Shown piece after piece: positions 49,836 to 64,000 of a stretch of 64,000 nucleotides of DNA. The stretch is from contig OY292277.1 in the NCBI GenBank assembly GCA_958496175.1, positions 54,943,050 to 55,007,049 of the forward strand. The letters run 5' to 3'. The notes under the pieces were generated by a model that had not been told where the DNA came from, searched no databases, and saw only the letters and a program-made list of their open reading frames with translations. This DNA is from Sisyra terminalis (Eukaryota; Arthropoda; Insecta; Neuroptera; Sisyridae). The position numbers and the translations under genes were made by a program. Position 1 is the stretch's first letter. Each line of letters begins with the position of its first letter.

Positions 49836-52319
49836 AAAAAAAAAACACAATTAAAAAATGGAATTTGAATTTTTAAAATAAAATCAAAATATAAAAATAA
49901 ACATTCAGAAATAAAACATTTGATAAAAATACATATATCCAATAGAAATACAAGTAAATCTAAGAATTGTTTCCCCAAAAAAATAATACAATAAAAATTG
50001 AAATAACTAGAAGAGAACATAAGATTGGTCTCATGTCACAGGTAGGTGTTTCAATCGAATAAAAAAAATATGATAACGTATTGATATCTCTGATATAGGC
50101 TGTCAGGGTAAGGGATGTTAGATATTATTTAGACTAAATAGGGTCTTAATTATCTAAATCCACAGCATGGGCTGTAGATTTGATTTAATTTTTACAAATT
50201 GTATGATTAGTGTATATTTGGTTTCAAATATTCAATCGTTTCACAATTCTACAACGACAAATGTATTTAGAACTTAATAGTGTAGAGTAGCAGTAATATA
50301 TAATATAATCCTTCGATGGAATAATAAAGTCAGCAATCAATCGGTAGCATCTTAATGTATTGATAGTAAATTTCACTCCATGGCTCTCAGCGATAGTTCA
50401 GTTCAAAATTCATGTCAATTGAGGAACTCTTAATTATTTGAGATTGATTCCATTCATCATTATGATCATTAATATTGCTATTTCCAAAGATCTTATTGAT
50501 TATTACATATTATGTGTTCCATACATATCCACTCTCCATCCTCATTGAACAGAAATGCACCAAATCTGAAAGAAACTGGTTTTATAATGTTACCAAATCG
50601 AAATTTAGATTTGAAGGAAATATTGGTATTCCAGAGATATGATTACACAATCATCTTCTTTAAAAGTTTAGTACAAATATCTGAAAATTCCTATGAAAGT
50701 CGTAACTGTTGAAAAATTGCCAAAATAAACACATCTCTTACTATCATATTTGAATACCCTATTGTTATTCCATGTTAAATTTATTGACTCTAAAAACTGA
50801 TTGTTGTAACGTTCCCATTAATTCCAATCTATTGTTGTGTTCTTTAAAACTTGCTAACTGCCCTATACTCTAATACAAAGTAATCAGATAATTTGAAATC
50901 AGGAAAAATAATAGTCCAAATAGAACATGCATATCTAACCTGTGCAATTCGTCAACCCATTTTCTGCTATAATTTGTCGATAAAAGTTGAATATAACAAT
51001 GTCCAGTATTCCACAAATACACAAACTATATTTAAACATAATAGTTGGTAATTTTTATAATAAAAAACTTACTATGTACCACTAAAATAAATACATGAAG
51101 TTACTTAAGTAAAAACGAGTCAAAATCACCAATATGTCTGCTGTTGAAAACAATTCTTTTTTTGTTTTCAAACAACAATTGTTACATATATGATTTAATT
51201 ATTTTTTTCAAATACGAATTAACAAAAAACTTGGCGAAAATCAAATGTTCAATTAATAAAATGAATTTTAAAACACAATTTTTCTATTTCTATAAGAAAA
51301 ATTTAAAGAAAAACGAGTTTTTCAGTAAAAAAATTGTTTGTTGAAAAAAGTCGGTAATGTAGTTACCAGAATTTCATAAGAAGCTGATTCAAATATTCCT
51401 ATTGTGATATATTCCTATTGACTTGGGTTACATAATTTGATTGAAACTATAACTATTATTAAATCTATATGGATACTGTAAGTTTTATAGTAACTGTAAA
51501 TAAATTTAAAATTAATTTTCCCCTAGCCTATAATAGAACGCGTATGCCTATCGTATAACTTTCACGAAATACTATCGTCTTCCTATATACAATATCCATG
51601 ATTAATGATGTTTTACTTATGTGAAAAAAACGATAAACTATGGTTGAGTTGAGTTTGAATAATACCTATGCTTTGCAAATGTACTGCTTTAGAGCAGTTT
51701 TTGGTGTCGAATGCATATCTTTCACACCAGTCCAAAAATCTTCAAATGAAATCTCCATTCGCGGAAAGAATCAAGGAACACTAAAAGAAAAAAATAACAT
51801 TTGAGATTGATTGCATGAATTCAATCTTATAAGCCTTATGAAGAAACGATCAACTAATAATGTTTATAGATAAAATAATAAAAATATATTATAACAAGAA
51901 GCTAGAATTTATAGCAGAAAAGAGGACAGTTGAAATTGTAATAAAATATTTAGTCATAAAAATTTTAAATTTTTAATCATATTATGCCGCATTAATCTTT
52001 TTTCCGTCTAGCATATATTAGGTACATTTTACCGAACTGTTCAGATAAACACAGATGAACTAATAATTTTTCACGATTAATTCTTTGTAACATAAACTAC
52101 ATACAATAATAAAATTATCCATATCAACCAGTAGGTACCTACTAATGTAAATTAGTAAATAATTTCAACTTACATACTTGAATATTGTCTCCTTATTGTT
52201 AATGAAATGACTTTCTAAGTACTACTGAATGCACTTTTTCTGATTTTTCCTGTAGATACTACTGCGGTGTTGCATGTAACTGGTTACTTAAACGGTGTCC
52301 AACGTTATTCTGACATTCA

Positions 52320-53539
52320 TTAGAATTCATTACTTCGGTCTATACCTTCGACCAATAGTTGAGTTCTAATTTTCTGAATCCATGTACCTATCCTGTATTC
52401 CAAGATTCGTTCGAAAAGCGTTTTCACTACAGGCCATTTTTTTGTGGATGTACACCAAAACTTAGCATTTATACGTAAAGAGTTTTTGTCTTTCATTTCC
52501 AACTAACTAAAACAAATATTTTTTTAATATTGTAATCTACTGTTACTATGTTCCAAAGGTTTTCATACTTACTTACCACAAACAAAAGCTGATTGCCTTT
52601 AGACATCTATCATTTAACTTTGATGCAGTTGCCTCCAGGGGACTTGAAGTGAAGTAAAACTTGAAGTAATCTCACAAAATCTTGGTCAATTTTTTACATC
52701 TTACTGTCGTAGGTAGTAGTAGTATCATTAATTTCATCTTAGGACTCCAAAAAAAAGGCGAGGACAGCAACGTGCAAAAGCAAGAACCGAAGAAGGTTGG
52801 TCGTATGAAAGCTGGTCCAGTTTTAATCGTAACGAATTCGGTTTGTTGTCCAATAGATACAGCAGTTTCTTGATGGCATCGCATGCATGGCCGTTTCCAA
52901 GGAACTCGAATTGGGGAAAAACTTGGGAACATTGTTCACTATCCTCCTGCATTTCCGCATTATTACTTTCGACCCATGTCTTGGATTAGTACTTGAGGAT
53001 AGTAGTTTGTAGAACTTCGTTGGTACCAAATCTTCATCATCTGATCCGTGCAGTAATATGAACCTGGTAACTAAACAAAGAGTCAATATTCCTGATTCCA
53101 GTACGGTACCTACCTACTACCAAATGGTTCCATTATTGAAATTATTGGAATTATTTAAAATAACTTTTCAATGTTGACGTCAAACATAAGGGGCAATATT
53201 TCATAAACCCTACGATTAAGTCAATAAAACATACATTGATATTGTTCGAATATCTAATATATTAAGTTTAATAACTATACCACATGCAAAACCAATAAGT
53301 AGCACTTATTTGTGTTCCATTGTTACCTATTTTGGGAAATTTCAATACCAATTTCGGAAATATAATAATGCAATCGATTAAATCTAATCAAACAATGACA
53401 ATTAACAACAAAATTTTAAGGGAACAATTAAGAGAAAATTACTTTTTACTTATGCATGAAAAACCAACCTCAATACAGTACAGTGCAATTTTTATCGATC
53501 GACAATTTGAAAAATTTACGTACAGTTTTCCATTTTCAT
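52320..53539 (-). pseudogene. Block C split gene, copy 3
   Basis: Same as copy 1 at an offset of 31409, with no differences noticed in the exon-like parts. Confidence 0.5.
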
Positions 53540-54582
53540 ATTCTAATGGATGCACCAAACACTCAACTATCATTATGCATATTAATTTCTTTATAAATTG
53601 GGAAATTTAATTAATAATGCACAAAATTCATTGCAACTTGGTCGACCAAAACAACAGGTGATTTATAGTTGTTTATGTTCATTATAAGTACGCATGTCAA
53701 ACTCAAAAGTGTGGTTATTTTCAAATTTTCATTTTTGCTAAAGGAAGTGATTTGAGTTTAATAATTAAAGAATAACGTTATTTTATTACAACGAACGTTG
53801 GTTTAATTTAATATTTCTTATTATTTTATGGAACGAATTACACTTAGTAATGTATAGAATAGAGTTACTGGATAGATATAAAGTAATAAAGTCAACTTTT
53901 ATTTTCTAACGTGTGTAGATGATATCGTACGTATGTATGCGTATTAATAGTAAAATAAGTAGATGAGATCGATGAGATGCAAGTATGAGAGAGAAATGAA
54001 TAGTATCATAAACCTTTCCAACATTTACCTCCCAACATTCCCCTTATTCCCGACGACTCCTTGAATAATTCTAACGGTAAAAATAAAAGATTATCATTGC
54101 ACAACGAATTGTCAGTTTTCTCTTACAAAAATAATATTATTTACAATCCCATGTAAGTATTAGTTTATTTTACAATTATTGCAATTTTCAAAATAGTTAT
54201 TGATCGTAGAAATAGTTGCAATTGCTGCATTCATTTGGTGAATCGTATTTGAACATTGGAGATTCCTTCCCATGTGTTGTTTCTAAGCCAAAAAGTTTTT
54301 AGGTTCAATTAAAGGCGATTTCCGATCTATTAGGTTGATTTAGAAGAAATGAGAAGTAAGTTTTGTAGGTATGTAGTTGGTTTACTAGCTTATAAGTTTT
54401 TTTTAATGAACCACTACTAATTAATCATAGGAATGTAGGTATATTTAGTTGTTGTTGTTGTTGTTTTAAGATTCACTTGAAACATGGACATGAAAAAGAG
54501 TAAATGAATTGGAAGATTGGAAATATATGGTACCTATCCACCTAGATACCAGCTCATGGACTGCGTAAAGTTGAGGGAATAT

Positions 54583-57084
54583 ATGAATTTTAGATAATAT
54601 TCGATGCATTAAAACCAAATATGTAATTAGAATTTTGATTAAACATCAACTTGTCGAGTAATTAGCGTTTTTAGGCCACTTTCATAAGCCTACATACGGC
54701 TTTCATTGTTTGAATTTTGAGAACTTTTGCGAACCGATATTACCGCTGCCTGACAACAAAACGCTGAACTATTTTGGAAGCCACGCCCACTTGTATGTAG
54801 AACTGGTTTGTGTCTTGGATAAGTGCTAGATACAAACCAAAGTGGGCGTGGCTTTCAAAATAGTTCAGCGTTTTGTCGTCAGGTTTGAAGAAGGGGGTCT
54901 GTCATTATCGTCATTTAAGGTCAAACATTTCAGACATTTAAGGATGATTTTCTTTATGCCATGTAATGATTGGGATATCAAATGAAAGCTAATTAATTAC
55001 TCTATTGATTTATATAAAAAAACAGCCAATATGTCTAAACGATGACATTGAAATTTGATTTTCCGTCAGCGACTACTTCCCTTTCTGACATTTAAGGGTG
55101 GTTTGCCCCCCTTAATATATTGAACCCGATTATGATTGGGATATCTATTGAAAGATAATGAATTACTCTATCGATTGACATCAAAAAAATTACCAATATC
55201 TCCAAGCAAGTACTTAGAAAATTGACTTTCCCATATCGACCCTTGGCCTTTATAAAATGTAACTTAAATCATGTGATTTCGCGTAAAAAGTAATTAAAAA
55301 CATTATTCTTATATAAAATTGATGGATTACAGCTAAATTTGACACTTAAATGTTGATTAAAGGTCTACTTTTCGAGAAATAAGCGTCTAAAGGGGGTCTG
55401 TCATTATCTTCATTTAGAGCCAAAAATATCTTTATTTCTTCTCTCCTATCGCTATCAATCGATCGATTATTAGTAAATTATACAAAATATAACATTTCTT
55501 CCACTCGAACATCATTTAAAATTGTATTTTTAACCTATTTTATATGCATGTTTAGCGGATGTCAAAGTTGTTTATGTTTCGCTCTATAGGCAACCCGGTG
55601 AGCATCAAAAAAACAAAATTCGACGATTTGCCCTTTTTGAACAAGCCAATATTCAGTACTCTAACTCAAATTTCGGACATTTCAGGATGATTTTCTGTAT
55701 GCCATGTAATGATTGGGATATCAAATGAAAGCTAATTGATTACTCTATTGATTTATCAAAAAAAACAACCAATATATCCATACAATTACTTTAAAAATTG
55801 ATTTTCCCTAGGCGACTACTACCCTTTCAGACATTAAAAGGTGCTTTGCCCCTCTTTTTTCATTGAATTCGATTATGACTGGCATATCAATGGAAAGCTA
55901 ATGAGTTACTCTATCGAATAATATCAAAAAATTACCAATATCTCCAAACAATTACTTTGAAAATGGATTTTTCCTTATCGACTCTTTAGGCCCATTTAAA
56001 TGCTAATTTCTCGAAAAGTAGACCTTTAATCAACATTTAAGTGTCAAATTTAGCTGTAAACCATCGATTTTATATAAGTGTAATGTTTTTAATTACTTTT
56101 TACGCGAAATCACATGATTTAAGTAACATTTTATAAAGGTTGAAAGTCGATTTAGGAAAATCAGTTTTCTAAGTAATTGCTTGGAGATATTGGTAATTTT
56201 TTGATGTCAATCGATAGAGTAATTCATTATCTTTCAATAGATATCCCAATCATAATCGAATTCAATATATTAAGGGGGGCAAACCACCCTTAAATGTTAG
56301 AAAGGGATGTAGTTGCTGACGGAAAAGCAAATTTCAATGTCATCGTTTAGACATATTGGTTGTTTTTTTTGATAAATCAATAGAGTAATCAATTAGCTTT
56401 CATTTGGTATCCCAATCATTACATGACATAAAGAAAATCATCCTTAAATGTCTGAAATTTGAGTTAGAGTACTGAATATTGGCATGTTAAAAAGGGCAAA
56501 TCGTCGAATTTTGTTTTTTGATGCTCACCGGGTTGCCTATAGAGCGAAACATAAACAACTTTGACATCCGCTAAACATGCAAATCAAATTGGTTGAAAAT
56601 ACAATTTTAAATGATGTTCGAGTGGAAAAAATGTTATATTTTGTATCATTTACTAATAATCGATCGGTTTATAACGATAGAAGGGAAGAAATAAAGATAT
56701 TTTTGATCCTAAATGAAGATAATGACATACCCCTTCAAACCTGACTACAAAACGCTGAACTATTTTGAAAGCCACGCCCACTTTGCCACTATGTAGAACC
56801 GGTTTGGATCTTGGATAATTGTAATTAGTGGACATTAAATTAATGAAAATACCATTTAAAACGATCGATTCATGCTTAAATTGTGTTAACTTGCATCGAT
56901 AAGCTTCACTTTATCGATTTAAATCGATATTACAATCGTAAAGTAATGCTCCGAGTGAAATGGAGTTCCTTAACCTCTTATTTTAGCATACAAACAAAAC
57001 GCTAATTTCTCGAAAAGTGAACGTTTAATTGAAATTCTAAGTCCATTTTCGGTTTTAATGCATCGGATATTATCTAAAAATCAT
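54583..57084. mobile_element. Foldback-type element, copy 4
   Basis: Same structure, with the unconverted left-arm form of copy 1 (CCATATCGACCCTTGG at about 55230). Small private changes occur, such as GACTACAAAACGC instead of GACAACAAAACGC near 56740. Confidence 0.75.
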
Positions 57085-57230
57085 ACATTTACTTAATTTA
57101 CATTGGCAAGTATTGATTTTTATCTGCGGGTGTTTGCTCGTATGTATATCAACATGGGCAGTTTTAAAAATTGTTGTTTGTAACTTTGAACTAAACAAAT
57201 AAATAGACAAATATAACAAAATATGAATAA

Positions 57231-57860
57231 TTTATTTAAATAATTCAACAAGTTGTATGGATCCAGTAGTAGATATCGGTAGATCTCCCGTTCTCAATAA
57301 AGTTCATTAGATGGGCTTATTGGTAGTCATTTTTCCGGTGGTTGTTGTTGTTCTTGTTGGTTTTGGCACTAGTGTTGCTTGCTTCTTCATTCAATATAAA
57401 TATCTAGTAGATATAAATATTTCTTGCTTTGCTCCTCCTTATTTCTTTATTGCCTTTATTTGATTCTTGAGCCAGACACCTTGCTTATTATATATAGCTA
57501 TTCGGAGAATAAATTCTTGATGACTTTGCTTATGATGATTCTGCAACGTTCGCTTAACTATTATTTACTTCCACTTTTGCGGAAAGGGGCGCTTCAAATC
57601 CAATAAATCACCTGAAAAATAAAATTACATGAATAAGAAAAGAACATTCTCTTCTTCGTAATCTTTAACATGGTTTCCAATAGATAGATATATTGATGGA
57701 GATAAATTGGAGATCAGAATCTGCTGGACGGTCCTTTTTCAGCGATTAGGTATTTGCCGTGCTGCGGACGCGAACTCTTGTCCACGAGCTGTTCCAGCAG
57801 GTCGATGATTGCCTACGTTTCCTTTTCCCCTCTGGCCCCTGTGCTGTTTTTCCTTCTGTT
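57231..57860 (-). pseudogene. Degenerate multi-exon coding fragment, copy 4
   Basis: The same block at an offset of 15699 from copy 3, essentially unchanged. Confidence 0.4.
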
Positions 57861-58952
57861 CCTGTGCTAGATATAGTGACGTGGGATTAGGAATGTCCGA
57901 ATACTCAATAATTCCTCCATTCTACGTTAGCAAATAGAGTGTCAGGGGACAATTATGGATATAATTGTGATTGATAACAACAAATTATTTTGACATTAAA
58001 GATAAACTTTATGGCAACGAAACATATTTGAAGAAAACTTAAGCCATTAACAAAGAAATTCAAAGATAGATTGATTTTTTGACACACAGAAATTTTTCAA
58101 AGTAGTCTTGAGAAGATCTTCAAAAGGAGGCAAAATGCTGTGCTAACTAACTGCTGCAATAAATTAATTTCTTTTCCTGATTCTTATACTCAAGGTTTAT
58201 AAATTATTGCACAGGTTGCCCCATTAGACAAAAAAATGACGTCTTACGAAAAATTTTGAAGTTTGAATCAGTCTAAAGATATATACGAATTTTTTTTTTT
58301 TTTTTACGGAATCTCTCCAATTTGGATATTATAACAGTAATAATTTCCTTCCGTATGTTATTAGTGATAAGTCCACAAATACACGGAGGCATGATGGAAA
58401 GTCTAAGCTTTGAACTTGTGCGTCTGCAATTGCATATCTCTTCTTATTTAGAAAGAAAAACGGACACTCCTTTTCTGAAATTTTAAAAAACTATTGATTG
58501 AATGATAAAAGTAATAAAACTCTAACGGATTACCATTCACCAAATATATTTGTTACAAAGCGAATTTAATTTAGGTAACAACTGCTTTTCTCTGCATCCA
58601 TTTTGAGACTCAAAATCTGTAAAAATAAAATCATATTATTATTTGAATTTGAGTACAATTATTTCACTCAAGAAGACTGTTTTAATGTTATTGTAAAATT
58701 ATTGTAGGAGACATGTAAACTTTTAAAATGGTAGGTAAATAGTAAAGCTCTACCTACTTGTTGTATTTTGATTATAAAACTATTACATGAATATTCCACA
58801 ATCACCACACTGCATTCATTCCAGATTTGGTTGTTTTCAGGTAAACTCCAAGTCCTATTGACCCCCGAAATTGTGGGTTTGGAGGAGAATAATGCTGCGA
58901 ATCCCATGGACAATTACACCACATTATAGGATTTCTGTATCCGAAAGTCATT

Positions 58953-60002
58953 CCTGGATTCGTTCAAAAAGCGTGGATTCATTAAAGCCATTTTTTGTGG
59001 ATGTACACCAAAACTTAACTTTTATATGTAAAGAGGGTCTCTCTTTCACTTCCATCTAAAATAAAAGTTTTTAATTTAATCTGGGTATTAGGTACCTTGA
59101 TACTTTGATCCAAAGATTTACATACTTACCACAAAAGTTTATTGTCTTTATTTAACTCTCATTTAACTTTTACGCAATTGTCTACAAAGGATTTGAAGTT
59201 GAGTAAAAATTGAAGTAATTTCACAAAATCTTCGTAAGTTTTATTACATCTTATTGTCGGACTATTAATTTCATCTTATGACTCCAAAAAAAAGGCGAAG
59301 ACTGCAACGTGCAAAAGTAAGAGCCGAAGAGGAACTCGAATTGGGGAAAAACTTGGGATTATTGTTCTCTATCCTCACACATATCACATCTCATTTCCGC
59401 ATTATTACTTTCAACCCATGTGTTCGATTAGTACTTGAGGATAGTAGTTTGTAGAAGCCAGAACCAAGTAGAGCTTCGTTGGTACTAATTCTTGTCAAAT
59501 CTTCATCATCTGATCCGTGCAGTAATATGGACCTGGTAACTGAACAAAGAGTCAATATTCCTGATTCAAGTATGGTACTACCTAGGTACTACCAAATGGT
59601 TCCAACAAATCCCGAGGGAATTAATTGAAATAACTTTTCAAATGACGTCAAACATAAGGGGCAATACTTAATAAACCCTGAGATAGATTGCCAATAGAAC
59701 ACAAGACATTGTTAGAATACCTAATAATATATATTAAGTTCCTAATAACTATACAACATGCAAAAGCAACAAGTAGCATTTGTTTGTATTCCATTGATTC
59801 CTATTTTGGAAAATTTAAATATCAATTTCGGAAATATATAATAATGCAAGCGATTAAATAAGACAATTAACATAATTTTAGGGCAACAATTAAGAGAAAA
59901 TTACTTTGTTCTTGTGCATGAAAAACTAACCTCATTGTAGGTACTGTGCAATTTTTATCTTTCGACAATTTGAAAAATTTACTTACAGTTTTCCATTTCC
60001 AT
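58953..60002 (-). pseudogene. Block A split gene, copy 4
   Basis: Combines the 53-nt intron form of copy 1 with the exon-4, pyrimidine-tract and first-exon forms of copy 3. Confidence 0.5.
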
Positions 60003-63000
60003 ATTCCAATCGATGCACCAAATAATAGTTTTGCTATAAATTGAGAAATTTAATTAATAATGCACAAATTTCCGCTACTTTATCGCTGATTTCATTGCAA
60101 CTTGGTCGATCAAAACAACAGGTGGTCGGCAGTTGTTGTATGTGTATGTATACACATAAAAGGAGAATAATAATAATAAAGTAAGTAGAAAAGATCGATG
60201 AAATGCAAGTTAAAGAGAGAAGTGAATAGTATCACGTAAACTAACATTTCCAACATTTTCCACCCGTCCCCATATTCCTTTCGACTCCTTAATACTTCGA
60301 AAGGTAAAAATAACGCTTTGCATTTTCCCTGTTTTTAGTTGAACATAATTTATTTTTCACCAATTAAGGGCATATCCTAAGTGGGGGGATCGTGGGGATA
60401 AATTCAAGGCATTCAAGTTAACCAAAAAAATAATGCCAATCAGGCAGTTATTGTACTGTTCAAACGGTTCTAAACGATTCGGAATGTTCAATAAAACATG
60501 AACGACCATTGTTGTATTGAACTGCCCCCTAGCGAAATAATATGACAATACCTTTGAATTTTAAAATATGAAATTTTTGAACCCAAAACTTGGACCATAA
60601 AAATGTAACGCCTTTAATATTGGAATGACATTGAATTACAGCAATAAAGAAATTTAAAATTAAATAAGGGCAAGAGAGTTTATGGAGAGTGTAGGTAGCT
60701 CAGAATTCTCACAGAACACCCTAAACATATCTAAAACAAATATTATTTTTCTATCCAATTTTCCTTTTTTCCCCATCAAAGTCTGACACAATAATGAAAA
60801 TTGCAAACCACAACATTATAGGTCCATAAGAAGCTAAAATGAAAAAGCTTTTTCTTTAATAAATCCAAGTTAAAATAAAAAGCGTTGAATATGGCAAAGG
60901 GTGTGGGAATTGTCATTTGATTGTTTGCAAATGAAAAAGGCGAAACTAGAAAAATAAATAAAACCGGCTCTAGAATTTAATCGTGAAAATCATAAGGAAA
61001 AAAATTGGAATATTTAATTCATATTCTAGCGATTTTCCTTTGACAAGTAATGTGACAGCGGTGAAAAAATTTTCATATTGCAAACCTTTTCTTTGGGCAC
61101 ATTCAACATAACCTTTTGTCTAACTTTTTAGATGAAAGAAAAACTGGTCAATAAAATAATGATTTCCCAACTGTAGGCATTCTGAAATGACAATTTTTAG
61201 TTCGTTATAAATAAAAATTTACTTGAAAACCCAATGGAACCAAGAATTTCTTTCAGTGTTCAAATAGTTCAAACGAAAATGTATGGCAATTATTGTATGA
61301 AACTGGCCTCTGGTTAATGAACTTTACAATATCTTTGAATTTGAAAATATGAAATTTTTGAACGCTTTGAAACCACGGAATATGTTAAAACTATAAAAAT
61401 TAAATCCTATTATATTGGGACCATTTGAACTCTTAAATAGCGATCTACATATAATAACTAATATCAATAATTTACTGATTATTTGGTTTCAATGTAAACC
61501 AGAAAAATCGACATTGTAATTGAATTGGATTAAATCTAATGTGAACAATCCATTAGCAACCTGTAGGTACTGACCTCATATTCCTATCGATAATTTATTT
61601 AAAAAAAAAAAGCAATAAGAAAGTTTCTTTAATTCAATTCGGTTAGTGCAATACTTTAGTTATTCAGCGTTAAGAATTTAAAAAGCTTCCAACAAATAGT
61701 TTTACATTAAATAAAAATTATTTAAAATAATAATTAAGAGAACATTTTTCACCGAATTCAATTAAGAAGAGCCAATGTAATCTCACCTTCATTTAAAAAC
61801 TACTTGTCGTAGGTACTATCTTCTATCAATCCATACAACTTATTTTGAAAATAATTACGAGAGAGTACTTATTTGAGCCTTTAATTAAAATCCCAAACAA
61901 ATTCCTAATCAAGAATCAGTTGAATTAGCCGATGCAATTGCTTTAATAACTAAGGAAATTTAATTGATTTTTCCTTTTTCAAGTTGAATTTTAATTCTAT
62001 TGAATTATGTATATAGTGCAGAAGTTAACAATATCGTTTGCAGTGTAAATCTAGGAAATGTTTATGAGATATTTTTTAAAGGCTTAATAAAATCTTAAAA
62101 ATGTTTTGATACTTGATAATAAATTTAAATAAACCATTGTGACGTTATCCTGAATATTAAAATGAATTCTTTTAAGAAAAAGATGCAATGATGTTGCCTT
62201 AATAGTTTGATGAATACTTAAATTTCTATCAGTGGCTTAAATATTAAAGTATTTTTAGATATTTATCTATATGCAGCAAGTGCACAGAATGTAGTATAAC
62301 ATAAACAATTTGTTAAATTTGTGTGCTTATGAAAATTAAATATTTTAGCAATTAAAAAAAATGATGTCTACAATAATTTTCTTTGTTACTTATGAAATTT
62401 ACAAAATCAATTTTAAAATCAACTATACCTACAAACTTTTCACACTTCATCACAATAACGACACAATAGTTTAATTATAAATCAAGTGACGGGTACAATT
62501 AATTTGTACAAACCAGTAGAAGAAATTTAAATTTCTGCCGTTGAAATCGTCGTCGATCGGCGCCACTCCAAGCCCTATATAAATGGGGAGAAAATATACA
62601 TCTTTTATTTTACATTTACACTTAGTGTAGCATATATCTATGGATATTATATCAATATTTATGCATCAATATCATTCTTCTATTATTAGCTGCGCTTGCA
62701 ATATATATATATATGGGAATAGTTGATCTTCATAATCTCGATGACAATTGATTTGTTTTCGTTGAATAAATTAAAATCATCTAAAAAAAAAAAAAAAACT
62801 TAAATTAATTTCACCACTTACTTAACAAATATTAATTAATCCTATTTGAAGTAATGTATGATATTGTTATGCTAAATCACCTAAACGATGATAACACAGT
62901 AGGTGGTCTTACAACTGTTGTAAATCCAATTGGAATGAATTTACAACGATACACCACGAGAGGTATACGGGGTGATTACGTATGAGTATTTAAAGATAAA

Positions 63001-63225
63001 TATTCCGAATACAAAATGAATATTGTCTAGGTAAGCTATACTTATGCAATCGTTGATATTAACCAGAACCAATATAACATAGTGAATAATATCAACTTAC
63101 TTGAATTATAAATGATTATCTAATCTCTGGATGCATTTCTCCTGCACAGCGTCATAGAAAGATTTTTACAATCCAAAGGTACGTTTTCCAACTGATTTCT
63201 CATAAACGCGCCATAAGTACCTACT

Positions 63226-63435
63226 TTGTGGATGTACGCCAAAATGTTTCTTTTATATTATAGATGAACTTTTTTTTCTTGTTCAACCTAAAAAAATAGT
63301 TTTAAATTTCCATTCTATTACATAGTATCATGTACCAGAAAACTTATTACCTCAAAAGCCTTTTGTCGTTTTGTCGTCAACTCTCTGCTTACTTTAAGCG
63401 TAATTATGGTTGTCTACGAGAAACTTAAATTGGAG
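63226..63435 (-). pseudogene. Block B, copy 4
   Basis: Same as copy 1; intron 63350-63288. A 9-base duplication of TTTTGTCG-type sequence lies in the upstream exon region. Confidence 0.45.
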
Positions 63436-64000
63436 AAAAACTTGAGTGATAGTTTTGCACTATCTTTGTATATTCCACATCCACATTATTACTTTCATTC
63501 CATGGGGGGAGCAAGATAGTAAAGTTGGGAACAGAAGCGTACGAAAAAAAGGAACAAATGGGAAGAGTGAAGACATCTTGAGATGTAAACTTCTGTTAAT
63601 TCTTCTTCGCCATAATGAGTTCAGTTATCTGTATATTATTCTAATCCCCGTAGATGAACGAATAGTAAATTAACACTCTGACTTCCAATAAGCCTTAGGA
63701 GTCGACGTAGGTACTTCCAAATATCTCTAAGAAATTATAAGAAATGACAATTTTTAATTTTACCGAAATTTATTAAAACTTATCGTTTACCTGTTTATAC
63801 AATATTAACAATGCTGCTTTACATTGACCAAAAACGTAGCAAGAAAAAATCCACGGGAAATTAAAAAATATGCAAACATATTAAACTGGGTACCTAGTTC
63901 CTATAAAGTCAGAGCATTGTCAGATATTGTGAGTTGAAACTTATTTACATTTATTATCATACCTATTAGTTTATGTCATTGCCATCAAGTTCATCATTAA

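Larger units (their letters stand above)
38882..54582 (+). repeat. Tandem array unit, copy 3 (about 15.70 kb)
   Basis: The period to copy 4 is 15701 bases at the unit start. It shares the rewritten foldback arm with copy 2 but the 8-A tract and the extra AGG near 42428 with copy 4. TA microsatellite at 48655-48676. Confidence 0.95.
54583..64000 (+). repeat. Tandem array unit, copy 4, cut by window end
   Basis: About 9.4 kb of the unit is visible, through block B. It has the copy-1 form of the foldback arm and of three indels, and the copy-3 form of several markers in block A. A private 9-base duplication (TTTTGTCG repeated) is at about 63361-63378. The array continues beyond the window for an unknown number of copies. 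Confidence 0.95.

Noticed and set aside
23174..54582. Assembly artefact duplicating one unit
   Set aside because: Copies differ by private substitutions, indels, microsatellite lengths and conversion tracts. Haplotype mixing could still explain part of this and needs long reads.
7411..64000. Tandem rDNA, histone or other standard gene-cluster repeat
   Set aside because: No rRNA-like conserved stretch and no histone, tRNA or snRNA sequence is recognisable in the unit.

Overview
This window looks like AT-rich eukaryotic, insect-type DNA. Introns are short (about 50-75 nt) with GT-AG ends, splice acceptors have pyrimidine tracts, and there is one terminal coding exon rich in His, Gln and Asn of the kind common in insect (notably dipteran) transcription factors. 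The order Diptera is a guess. There is no operon structure, rRNA, tRNA or CRISPR array that I can see. All identities below were judged by eye.

Layout. (1) Positions 1-990 carry the 3' end of a plus-strand gene: an intron tail, a terminal coding exon (272-828) and a poly(A) signal. (2) Positions 990-6060 are AT-rich DNA in which I see no gene. (3) Positions 6076-6676 hold coding-like, intron-bearing remains on the plus strand, broken by stops. (4) Positions 7021-7410 are a more GC-rich repeat fragment. (5) From about 7411 to the end of the window the sequence is a head-to-tail tandem array of a unit of about 15.7 kb: 7411-23173, 23174-38881, 38882-54582, and a fourth copy cut by the window end.

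Each unit begins with a non-coding, foldback-type element of about 2.5 kb made of nested, shuffled inverted repeats. It is followed by about 13.2 kb containing, on the minus strand, a degenerate coding fragment (10.1-10.7 kb in copy 1) related to the broken gene in the left flank, then three diverged paralogous gene-like blocks: A (about 11.8-12.8 kb), B (about 16.1-16.3 kb) and C (about 20.9-22.1 kb). Between B and C lies a set of small exon-like cassettes, each preceded by a splice acceptor resembling TTTTTCTGTGCAG. A, B and C share an intron at the same place, and A and C also share other splice sites and an upstream element. No long open frame survives, so these are either multi-exon genes with very small exons or decaying copies. 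I do not recognise the protein; its N-terminus in block A has a CPLCL motif that only loosely recalls a ZAD-type zinc-binding domain.

The main points of interest are: the array edge coincides with the end of the foldback element, which suggests amplification by recombination between element copies; indels between copies give mutually incompatible groupings, a signature of exchange or gene conversion; in copies 2 and 3 one arm of the foldback element has been rewritten to match the opposite arm; and a three-paralog, split-gene family is hidden inside the unit. The long palindromic arms and transposon-bounded array make a hairpin-RNA or small-RNA source a reasonable but untested hypothesis.
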